A DNA stretch of 5,313 nucleotides from an uncultured Actinomyces sp. (GCA_900556405.1 USPB01000139.1:1-5313); one strand, 5' to 3'; shown: positions 1 to 4,785, counted from the first letter of the stretch. The notes: generated by a model from the sequence alone, not told the origin. Translations and numbers: made by a program.

Positions 1-106
1 CGCCGATGGCGATCATCTGGATGTGTCGGTTTTTCAGAGCCTTGTTGTACCCGGCATCTCCCGCGTCGGTCGCGGTGGACACCTGAGTCTGATCCTTGTC
101 AGACAC
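1..106 (-). CDS. Amino acid permease (APC superfamily), N-terminal part, runs off the left edge
   Basis: The complement strand from position 106 leftward encodes 35 residues beginning MSDKDQTQVS and ending KALKNRHIQMIAIG, where the window stops. The LKNRHIQMIAIG segment (residues 24-35) is the characteristic cytoplasmic lead-in to the first membrane helix of the AAT family of amino acid/proton symporters (AroP, LysP, GabP, ProY type), which normally continues GGxIGTGLF. The family imports amino acids across the cytoplasmic membrane and is usually about 450-500 residues long, so less than a tenth is visible and the substrate cannot be told. I chose the GTG at 106-104 because GGAG lies 7 nt upstream (117-114). 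A second in-frame GTG at 82-80 has no comparable site. The gene is divergent from the PHP gene. The family call rests on one short but distinctive motif. Confidence 0.8.
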   Translation of the reverse strand, partial: MSDKDQTQVSTATDAGDAGYNKALKNRHIQMIAIG

Positions 107-113
107 GCATGTA

Positions 114-117
114 CTCC
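114..117 (-). promoter_or_regulatory. Ribosome binding site of the permease
   Basis: GGAG on the complement strand is separated by 7 nt from the GTG start at 106-104. It is the main reason for choosing this non-ATG start. An ATG at 110-108 also lies close to it but is out of frame with the permease and meets a stop after a few dozen codons. Confidence 0.6.
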
Positions 118-255
118 AATCGGTGTTGAGGGAGGCCAAACGGCCGTGTGATGCCAGTTTCCTACAGTCGGCAGCTGATCGCTGCAGGTGAGCCGGTGGC
201 CACCATCGTGTGGGCAGTGGCGAGAGAACGTGCAGAAAACACGGTCAAGATCGGG

Positions 256-271
256 CAAAAACCGGTTTTTG
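256..271. repeat. 16-bp perfect palindrome, candidate operator
   Basis: CAAAAACCGGTTTTTG reads identically on both strands. With a CCGG centre flanked by A and T runs, it fits a binding site for a dimeric regulator such as a TetR- or GntR-type protein. It lies about 150 bp from the permease start and about 75 bp from the PHP start, so it could act on either gene. The regulator is unknown. A transcription terminator is unlikely because the palindrome has no loop and sits upstream of both genes. Confidence 0.4.
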
Positions 272-313
272 ACGAGGCCTTAAGGCGCTCGCGTCGGCCT
301 TTCGCGTACGCGG

Positions 314-341
314 TTGTGTGATGGGATTAATGGGGTAATCT
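314..341 (+). promoter_or_regulatory. Candidate promoter of the PHP-marC unit
   Basis: TTGTGT (314-319) and TAATCT (336-341) are separated by 16 nt and resemble the -35 and -10 boxes of the principal sigma factor. The -10 box ends only 3 nt before the ATG at 345, so a transcript from it would start at or next to the start codon and be leaderless or nearly so. The only Shine-Dalgarno-like sequence is a weak GGGG at 332-335, 9 nt before the ATG. Sequence match only. Confidence 0.35.
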
Positions 342-344
342 CAA

Positions 345-1193
345 ATGGTGAAGCGAATTGACCCCCATACTCATAGCGCGTATTCCGATGGGACGGATAC
401 GCCCGCCCAGCTCCTGGCGATCGCCGCGCAGGCCGGGCTGGACGCCATCGCGCTGACCGATCACGATACGACGACCGGATGGGACGAGGCCGCAGCTGCC
501 GTCTCGAGCACCGGCGTCAGCCTCATCCGGGGCGCCGAGATGTCGTGTTCGTCCTCGGGGATCACCGTGCACCTGCTGGCCTACCTCTTCGACCCGACCA
601 GCCCCGGCCTCGTCGATAATTTCCGTCGAACCCGCGAGGACCGCGAAACGCGCGCCCTCCGCATGGTCGAGAACCTGAGCGCGGACTACCCGATCACGTG
701 GGAGGATGTCCTCTCCTTCGCGCCCGAGGGCGGGCCCGTGGGGCGCCCGCACATCGCCGACGCGCTCGTCGCCGCCGGTGCCTTCCCCGACCGCAGCGCG
801 GCTTTCGTCAAGGCCCTGCACCCGTCGGGTCCGTACTACGTGCACCACTGGGCGCCCGACCCGGTCGAGGCCGTGCGCTGCGTGCGCGAGGCTGGGGGAG
901 TGCCCGTCCTGGCCCACCCCCGCGCCCGCAAGCGTCAGCGCCTTCTGCCCGAGTCCGCCATCGCCGAGATGGCTCAGGCCGGCCTCTTCGGCATCGAGCG
1001 TGACCACCGCGATCACGGCCCCGAGGACCGCGCCGACGTCGAGCGCATGGCCCGAGAGATGGGCCTGGCGATGTTCGGCTCCTCCGACTACCACGGGACG
1101 GGAAAGCCGAATCGCATCGGCGAAAATACGACGGACCCGCAGGTCATCGCCGAGGTCGTCGCGCAGGGCTGCATCGAGGTGGTCGAGCCGTGA
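345..1193 (+). CDS. PHP-domain metal-dependent phosphoesterase (RNase AM/YciV-like)
   Basis: A 282-residue cytoplasmic protein that matches the full length of the YciV/TrpH-type PHP family. The metal-site motifs appear in order: HTH at residues 8-10, D15, TDHD at 38-41, E65 in GAEMS, H76, H191 in LAHPR, and D248/H250 in SSDYHG. All nine residues expected for the trinuclear metal centre are therefore present, so the enzyme should be active. The middle part (about 90-175) corresponds to the inserted helical domain of this subfamily, including GRPHIADAL at 133-141. Characterised relatives remove phosphates from 3',5'-nucleotide bisphosphates (Chromobacterium Cv1693) or shorten short RNAs and trim rRNA 5' ends (E. 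coli RNase AM). Either role is plausible here, and the sequence cannot decide between them. The stop codon overlaps the next gene. The start is ATG 345; an adjacent GTG at 348 is an alternative. Histidinol phosphatase or a polymerase PHP domain is less likely given the motif spacing and length. Confidence 0.88.
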   Translation: MVKRIDPHTHSAYSDGTDTPAQLLAIAAQAGLDAIALTDHDTTTGWDEAAAAVSSTGVSLIRGAEMSCSSSGITVHLLAYLFDPTSPGLVDNFRRTREDRETRALRMVENLSADYPITWEDVLSFAPEGGPVGRPHIADALVAAGAFPDRSAAFVKALHPSGPYYVHHWAPDPVEAVRCVREAGGVPVLAHPRARKRQRLLPESAIAEMAQAGLFGIERDHRDHGPEDRADVERMAREMGLAMFGSSDYHGTGKPNRIGENTTDPQVIAEVVAQGCIEVVEP

Positions 1194-1819
1194 GTCTCTT
1201 CGACGTCACCCTCTTCGCGACCGCCTTCGCGACGCTGACGGTCATTATGGACCCCGTCGGCACCGTCCCGATCTTCCTGGGGCTTACCTCGCGCTTTACG
1301 CAGCCGAAGCAGCGTCGCGCCGCCGTCCAAGCCACGCTGGTCTCCTTCGGTGTCATCCTGACGTTCGCGATCCTCGGCGGGCAGATCCTACGCCTCCTCC
1401 ACATCTCGATGGAGGCGCTGCAGCTCTCCGGCGGCGTCCTGCTCTTCCTGGTCGCCATGGAACTCCTCATGGGTACCGACTCGTCGACACCCGATACGGG
1501 GGACGAGGGCGTGAACGTTGCGCTCGTGCCGCTGGGGACGCCGCTCCTGGCGGGGCCCGGCTCGATCGTTGCGGTCATGGTGGCCGTCGGGCAGGCCGGC
1601 ACAAACGTCGGCTCGTGGATTGCGGTCATTGTCGCAGTGGTCCTGGCCCATGTCGTCATGTGGCTGACGATGCGCTTTTCCTTGGTGGTCTCCAGGTTCC
1701 TGGGGCCCGGCGGCATCATGCTGCTGACAAAGATCTCTGGTCTGCTGCTGGCAGCCATTGCGACGCAGCTCATCATGGAGGGAATCTTCCAGTTCATCGC
1801 GACTGCTCACCTGGGCTGA
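1190..1819 (+). CDS. MarC family (UPF0056) integral membrane protein
   Basis: A 209-residue very hydrophobic protein, close to the usual length of MarC proteins (about 200-220). Predicted membrane segments lie near residues 5-31, 46-68, 75-95, 109-134, 142-163 and 176-203. Family landmarks are DPVGTVPIFL (21-30), HISMEALQLSGG (71-82), PLGTPLLAGPGSI (114-126) and the Gly-rich GPGGIMLLTKISG block (172-184). The family lies in the cytoplasmic membrane and its substrate is not established. The name comes from the E. coli mar locus, but a role in antibiotic resistance has not been upheld, so I assign no transport function. The GTG start at 1190 overlaps the PHP stop codon as GTGA, which implies translational coupling and a shared mRNA. 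I see no clear terminator downstream, so some read-through into the next leader is possible. Confidence 0.9.
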   Translation: MSLFDVTLFATAFATLTVIMDPVGTVPIFLGLTSRFTQPKQRRAAVQATLVSFGVILTFAILGGQILRLLHISMEALQLSGGVLLFLVAMELLMGTDSSTPDTGDEGVNVALVPLGTPLLAGPGSIVAVMVAVGQAGTNVGSWIAVIVAVVLAHVVMWLTMRFSLVVSRFLGPGGIMLLTKISGLLLAAIATQLIMEGIFQFIATAHLG

Positions 1820-1907
1820 CCTGGGCATTTTCATGTTGTTTCGAGCTCGTCAAGCTGTCGTGCCGCAGTGGCGTGCGACGCGCCGACGGGTGATTTGCGG
1901 AAATCTG

Positions 1908-1936
1908 TGCATATCGGTCAGGAAGTGTTGTAGGGT
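1908..1936 (+). promoter_or_regulatory. Candidate promoter of the LANTG protein gene
   Basis: TAGGGT (1931-1936) fits the TAGRRT form of the -10 box common in actinobacteria. The matching -35 position (TGCATA, 1908-1913, 17-nt spacer) is poor. This is tolerated in high-GC Gram-positives but weakens the call. Transcription would start near 1943, giving a leader of roughly 78 nt. A TGTGCAT heptamer at 1906-1912 overlaps the -35 region and matches the arms of the palindrome at 2742-2758. Confidence 0.35.
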
Positions 1937-1970
1937 GGGGGAGAACGCCGTGACACGACACGGCCCGCAC

Positions 1971-2000
1971 TGGTCAGGGTCACGCATTCATCCCTCACCA
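1971..2000 (+). repeat. Leader hairpin upstream of the LANTG protein gene
   Basis: TGGTCAGGG (1971-1979) and CCCTCACCA (1992-2000) can pair over 9 bp with one C-C mismatch around a 12-nt loop. The hairpin ends 10 nt before the AGGAG ribosome binding site. A second small stem, GCCGTG/CACGGC with a 6-nt loop, lies just upstream at 1947-1964. There is no U tract, so these look more like mRNA-stabilising or translation-modulating structures than terminators. No known riboswitch class is recognised. Confidence 0.35.
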
Positions 2001-2020
2001 CATTCGTACCAGGAGTAACA

Positions 2021-2587
2021 ATGAAGAAGACGACCTCGTCTCTGCTTGCCGCGACCGCGGCGCTCGGCCTGATCGCTGCTTCGGCCGGTGTCGCTTTCGC
2101 CGCCGAAAACCCCACCGCCGACCAGCCCTCGAACCCGGCTACCGAGGCCCCCGCCCCCGAGCCCTCGAACCCGGTTACCGAGGATCCGGCTCCCGAGCCC
2201 TCGAACCCGACCACCGAGGATCCGGCCCCCGAGCCCTCGAACCCGGCCGACAACAACACCGGTGGTTCCGCTGAGACTCCGACCCCCTCCGACGATTCTT
2301 CGGTTCCCGCCCCCGCCGCCGACCAGGGTGGTGCAGGCGCGGCCTCCGGCCCCGTCGGCAACGCTGGCGTGTCCACCCGCGGCCAGATCGCGACCGGCAA
2401 TGGCCCGGCTCCTGTGTCCGCTCGTGGCGGCATCCGCAACACGAACGCTCCGGTTTCGTCCGGCGCCCAGGGTGGGGCTGCCCCGACCCTGGCGAACACC
2501 GGTTCCGCCGCTTCGATCGCCGCTGGCGCTGGCGTCATCGCTCTGGCTGGTGGCGTGACTCTCGTGGTCGCTCGCAAGCGTCACTGA
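2021..2587 (+). CDS. Secreted wall-anchored protein with PSNP repeats and LANTG sorting signal
   Basis: A 188-residue protein starting at ATG 2021 with AGGAG 5 nt upstream. Residues 1-27 form a Sec signal peptide: KK at 2-3, a hydrophobic core, and a likely cut after AFA (25-27) or one residue later. Residues 36-76 hold three and a partial copies of a 12-residue Pro/Glu-rich unit beginning PSNP. Residues 77-156 are low-complexity Gly/Ala/Pro/Ser-rich and include two VSxRGxI blocks (117-123 and 132-138). The C-terminus is a sortase signal: LANTG at 157-161, a hydrophobic helix, and the basic tail RKRH. The mature protein should therefore be covalently linked to peptidoglycan, probably by a class E sortase because the second motif residue is Ala. 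It has no enzymatic domain and may be an extended stalk, spacer or mucin-like surface coat. I do not recognise a named family. The gene is followed at once by a strong terminator and is likely monocistronic. Confidence 0.85.
   Translation: MKKTTSSLLAATAALGLIAASAGVAFAAENPTADQPSNPATEAPAPEPSNPVTEDPAPEPSNPTTEDPAPEPSNPADNNTGGSAETPTPSDDSSVPAPAADQGGAGAASGPVGNAGVSTRGQIATGNGPAPVSARGGIRNTNAPVSSGAQGGAAPTLANTGSAASIAAGAGVIALAGGVTLVVARKRH
2126..2248 (+). repeat. 36-bp in-frame tandem repeat (PSNP units)
   Basis: Three 36-bp copies (2126-2161, 2162-2197, 2198-2233) are followed by a partial fourth (2234-2248). Each begins CCCTCGAACCCG and ends in GAG. By eye, copies 2 and 3 differ at about 4 of 36 bases; copy 1 is more diverged (EAP in place of EDP). 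Each copy encodes PSNPxTExPAPE. The unit length is a multiple of three, so copy-number changes would keep the frame and only lengthen or shorten the surface stalk. Confidence 0.85.
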
Positions 2588-2609
2588 GGCGTCCTCGCCT
2601 GACAAGCAC

Positions 2610-2644
2610 CGCGGGCCCGCTCGTTTCGAGCGGGCCCGCGTTTT
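2610..2644 (+). terminator. Strong intrinsic terminator of the LANTG protein gene
   Basis: A perfect 14-bp GC-rich stem (CGCGGGCCCGCTCG at 2610-2623 pairing with 2627-2640) has a TTT loop and is followed by TTTT at 2641-2644. It begins 22 nt after the TGA stop. Stem strength, short loop and T run make this a textbook rho-independent terminator for plus-strand transcription. Confidence 0.93.
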
Positions 2645-2810
2645 GTCTAGTTTGCGCAGATCGCGCGATAGTTGTGCACGAACGTGCAGTTAGAAACCGC
2701 GAATTTGCACCGAAAAATCATCGTTTCATCTTGAAATGATGTGTGCATCACATGCACAATGGAACTACCGAAAGTCACCATGAATTGAGCCCTCATGATG
2801 AACCGGTGAT
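2645..2810. other. Convergent intergenic DNA with three consecutive dyads, no gene seen
   Basis: This AT-richer stretch lies between the terminator of the LANTG gene and the hairpins behind the LARTG gene. It contains TGCACG-AA-CGTGCA (2675-2688), an imperfect 10-bp-arm repeat CATCGTTTCA/TGAAATGATG (2719-2728 and 2732-2741, one mismatch), and the perfect TGTGCAT-CAC-ATGCACA (2742-2758). GTGCA-like half sites recur several times. ORFs here run through hairpins into the antisense of the neighbouring gene and are not credible. Regulator-binding sites between two converging genes are unexpected unless an unannotated transcript starts here. Confidence 0.5.
2731..2760 (+). promoter_or_regulatory. 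Possible promoter with embedded palindrome (candidate small RNA start)
   Basis: TTGAAA (2731-2736) and CACAAT (2755-2760) are 18 nt apart. They match the -35 consensus at 5 of 6 and the -10 consensus at 4 of 6. The perfect palindrome TGTGCATCACATGCACA (2742-2758) fills the spacer and covers most of the -10, the usual place for a repressor operator. A transcript starting near 2767 could end at the hairpin 2811-2848, giving an RNA of roughly 80-100 nt. Speculative: chance matches to such short boxes are common. Confidence 0.25.
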
Positions 2811-2848
2811 GGAAAGTGGCACCGCTCCATCGAGGGGTGCCACTTTCC
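2811..2848. terminator. 13-bp perfect hairpin, possible bidirectional terminator
   Basis: GGAAAGTGGCACC (2811-2823) pairs perfectly with GGTGCCACTTTCC (2836-2848) around a 12-nt loop. There is no T run on either side, but many actinobacterial terminators lack one, and the position between two convergent genes suits a transcription stop. It may back up the terminator at 2856-2888 for the minus-strand gene, or end a small plus-strand RNA. Confidence 0.5.
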
Positions 2849-2855
2849 TGTTGAT

Positions 2856-2888
2856 GCGCCCCTGCGGGCAGTGCCCCCGCAGGGGCGC
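2856..2888 (-). terminator. Terminator-like hairpin behind the LARTG surface protein gene
   Basis: GCGCCCCTGCGGG (2856-2868) pairs perfectly with CCCGCAGGGGCGC (2876-2888) around a 7-nt loop. The very stable GC stem starts 20 nt past the TAA stop of the minus-strand gene. It has no U tract, which is common among terminators of high-GC Gram-positives. A CGCAGGGGC direct repeat (2879-2887 and 2894-2902) overlaps its right arm. Confidence 0.65.
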
Positions 2889-2908
2889 TCCCTCGCAGGG
2901 GCTAGCGC

Positions 2909-4405
2909 TTAGCGCTGACGGCGACGCAGAGCCAGGGCTCCGAGGCCTGCCAGGCCCGCCATGATGGCCGCACCGGCCAGCATCGGGGTGTCAGCGCCCG
3001 TGCGAGCGAGGTTGCCGCTCGGGGTTGCAGAGGGGGTAGGCGCGGGGGTCGTTGCCTCGGGCGTCGGGGAATCCGACGGCGCCGGGGTGCTGGGTTCCTC
3101 GGTGGGAACCGTGCACTCGCTGTCCGTGCCGGTCAGCCAGTTGTGCAGGACGATCGGGGCCAGGATCGGGGAGCCCTCGAGAGTCTCGCCGGTCAGGGTG
3201 CCGTTGATGTTGAAGGAGAAGCTCGAGTTTGCAGGCATGTGGGCGATCATCACGGTGATGGTCTTACCGTCCTCGCTCACCTTGATGTCGCCTAGGCCTT
3301 CGACGGTGTTCGTGAAGCCGTTGCCCTTCAGGGCGCCGGCGCCGGGGTTGGAGATCGTGTTGATCGTGGAGGCGTCGAACGTCAGGCCCTGGACGGCCTT
3401 GATCGTCAGCGTCGCGTTGGTGAGGTCCTTGTGGGTCGCGCCGTACAGGCGCAGGGTGCGCGAGTCGCCGGCCTTCGCCTCGCCGCGGGAAGTGAACCAG
3501 CCGTCAGCGTTGGCCTCGCCCCACTTGGGCTCCTCGGAACCCCAGGAGCTCGAGTACTTGGAGCGTTCGTTGATGTCGCGCGAGTAGGGGCTCCACACGG
3601 TGCGGTCCACGGTCGTGACCTGGCACTTGGTGAGCTTGGGCGTCGCGGGGGTGGGCAGGTCGCCGCAGACCTGGCCGTCGGCCGGGAACTGGGCGCCCAC
3701 CAGGTTGGCGGACGCGGTCGAGGACTCGGCGCCCTCGGGGAAGGTGCCCGTGAACTGGAAGATCGTGCCGGTGTTGGCGTCGAGGCCCTTGTTCAGCGTG
3801 ATGGTCCAGATGTTCTTCGCGGCGTCCGTCAGGGTGGCGGTGAAGTCGCCGTCATTCCACGTGTACTCGGCTTCACGAGGGCCCCAGGCCTGCATGTACG
3901 CGTTCAGGCCCGCGCGGGTCTCGAGCTTGCCGATGAACGTAGTGTCGGCCATGTCGTCGGGCAGGTCGACGGTGATCGTCGTGCCGGCGACCAACTTGTT
4001 CTTCGTGGCCACGGGGAAACGCCAGTTCTGGGTGGAGCCGGCGATCCAGTGGTTGGCCTCGAACATGCCCGGAGCCTTGTAGGTCTCGGTGTTGAAATTC
4101 GTCGAGATCTTCGAGGTGTAGCCGTTGTTCGAGCCGGTGGCGATCTTGTTGACGGTGCCGTCGGCGTTAAGGGTGATGTCGGCGGGGGTCACCAGATCGG
4201 GGTGGTGGGCCAGGATGTCCGTGTCGAGGATCGCGGCGGCGGTCCAGTCGGCGCGGCACGAGGTGGACTTGTCGCCGTTGGCGGTGCCGGGGCTCGGGGG
4301 CTGGTTATCGTGAGAGGTCGCGGCCATGGCGGGGCCTGCGATCAGGGCGGTGGCGAGCGTGGCGCTCAGAGCCGTCGCGATGGTCAACCTATGCGTCAGT
4401 TTCAT
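2909..4405 (-). CDS. LARTG-anchored surface protein with two cysteine-bracketed domains
   Basis: A 498-residue exported protein from ATG 4405 to TAA 2911-2909. An ATG 12 nt upstream (4417) would add MRNT but lacks a ribosome binding site, whereas AGGA (4414-4411) sits 5 nt before ATG 4405. Residues 1-28 are a signal peptide ending AMA. Residues about 50-247 and 261-431 form two beta-rich, Thr/Asn-rich domains, each bounded by a cysteine pair (C50/C247 and C261/C431) and showing parallel internal motifs, so they look like a duplication. Residues 433-465 are a Pro/Thr/Ser stalk. LARTG (466-470), a hydrophobic helix and RRRQR complete a sortase signal. The layout is that of a wall-anchored adhesin with Ig-like or isopeptide/adhesin-type domains. 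I see no catalytic motif and recognise no named family, so ligand and function are open. The gene converges on the LANTG gene, which has the same type of anchor, and diverges from glgP. It is probably monocistronic. Confidence 0.85.
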   Translation of the reverse strand: MKLTHRLTIATALSATLATALIAGPAMAATSHDNQPPSPGTANGDKSTSCRADWTAAAILDTDILAHHPDLVTPADITLNADGTVNKIATGSNNGYTSKISTNFNTETYKAPGMFEANHWIAGSTQNWRFPVATKNKLVAGTTITVDLPDDMADTTFIGKLETRAGLNAYMQAWGPREAEYTWNDGDFTATLTDAAKNIWTITLNKGLDANTGTIFQFTGTFPEGAESSTASANLVGAQFPADGQVCGDLPTPATPKLTKCQVTTVDRTVWSPYSRDINERSKYSSSWGSEEPKWGEANADGWFTSRGEAKAGDSRTLRLYGATHKDLTNATLTIKAVQGLTFDASTINTISNPGAGALKGNGFTNTVEGLGDIKVSEDGKTITVMIAHMPANSSFSFNINGTLTGETLEGSPILAPIVLHNWLTGTDSECTVPTEEPSTPAPSDSPTPEATTPAPTPSATPSGNLARTGADTPMLAGAAIMAGLAGLGALALRRRQR

Positions 4406-4410
4406 CGTGT

Positions 4411-4414
4411 TCCT
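4411..4414 (-). promoter_or_regulatory. Ribosome binding site deciding the start of the LARTG protein
   Basis: AGGA on the complement strand is 5 nt from ATG 4405 and lies inside the reading frame that would start at ATG 4417. The upstream ATG is preceded by a sequence with no purine-rich site. This supports the shorter start, which also gives a conventional signal peptide beginning MKLTHR. Confidence 0.6.
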
Positions 4415-4527
4415 CATGTTGAAGGTGATTCAGTCTCAAGGATACTGGCCATGGTGGCTGTTGTTAGCCTGGTCAGCATTGGTTACATGAGAACCTTAGT
4501 CCATGAACGCTGACCGTGTCTCACGTT

Positions 4528-4557
4528 TGCGAAAAATCATTGAGGGGATTTTTCGCA
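4528..4557. repeat. 11-bp-arm inverted repeat in the divergent promoter region
   Basis: TGCGAAAAATC (4528-4538) and GATTTTTCGCA (4547-4557) are perfect complements around an 8-nt loop. The site lies 123 bp from the LARTG protein start and 240 bp from the glgP start. Placed upstream of both genes, it is more likely an operator or a structure in a long leader than a terminator. The A/T-run core in a high-GC genome stands out. Confidence 0.5.
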
Positions 4558-4785
4558 GCTCGCTGCAGGTGGTGATTGGTTGTCGTTTGTAAATGCGCGC
4601 CAACCTGGGCCTTTAGTCATGGGCTGGAATTGACAGGTGTGTTCCGTCACGTGGCCGGAGGTGGGGTTTCTCCCAGTGCTGTGTCAGAGCAGGGAATTGG
4701 GCCACATACTCGCTACCCTCTAGAGGTGAAGCCAGCTCCGACCTGGGGCGCTCGCCCCCGCGGCGGGCACGGCGCAGTTACAAAA

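Larger units (their letters stand above)
107..344. other. Divergent intergenic region between permease and PHP gene, palindrome-rich
   Basis: This 238-bp non-coding stretch separates divergently transcribed genes and must hold both promoters. It contains four perfect palindromes: GGTGGCCACC (195-204), CAAAAACCGGTTTTTG (256-271), GCCTTAAGGC (277-286) and CGCGTACGCG (303-312). I see no convincing -10/-35 pair for the permease. A TTGACC on the complement strand (248-243) resembles a -35 element but has no TANNNT at the right distance. ORFs in the region have no ribosome binding site and no recognisable protein. Confidence 0.6.
1820..2020 (+). other. Intergenic region and leader of the LANTG protein gene
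   Basis: This 201-bp gap carries no supportable gene. Its first half has no strong terminator for the PHP-marC unit, only weak imperfect stems around 1855-1890. Its second half holds the candidate promoter (1908-1936), two hairpins in the presumed untranslated leader (1947-1964 and 1971-2000), and a good ribosome binding site AGGAG at 2011-2015, 5 nt before the ATG at 2021. Confidence 0.55.

Noticed and set aside
34..258. 74-codon minus-strand ORF near the left edge
   Set aside because: It overlaps the permease start in another frame, has no ribosome binding site or recognisable protein features, and crosses palindromic control DNA.
327..1094. 255-codon minus-strand ORF opposite the PHP gene
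   Set aside because: Antisense shadow with Gly/Arg/Val-rich composition; the plus strand holds all nine metal-ligand residues of a known family.
706..1893. 395-codon plus-strand ORF across the PHP and MarC genes
   Set aside because: It is an Arg/Ser/Pro-rich shadow frame of two well-supported genes, typical of GC-rich DNA.
2126..2248. Possible CRISPR-like array
   Set aside because: The repeats are contiguous, in frame, encode PSNP units and have no spacers.
1918..2605. Minus-strand ORFs opposite the LANTG protein, with repeated GFEGSGAGSSV or RVRGLGG patterns
   Set aside because: The repeats are the complement of the 36-bp PSNP tandem repeat, and the frames run through the terminator side without a ribosome binding site.
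2743..2964. 73-codon plus-strand ORF in the convergent region
   Set aside because: It runs through two perfect hairpins and into the antisense of the LARTG gene, and its start overlaps the palindrome at 2742-2758.
3431..4513. 360-codon plus-strand ORF opposite the LARTG protein
   Set aside because: Antisense shadow of a gene with signal peptide, stalk and sorting signal in the right order.
4626..4648. ECF-sigma-like promoter (GGAAT ... CGTC) upstream of glgP
   Set aside because: The 14-nt spacer is shorter than usual and the -35 motif is only partial; TTGACA at 4630-4635 also lacks a -10 partner.
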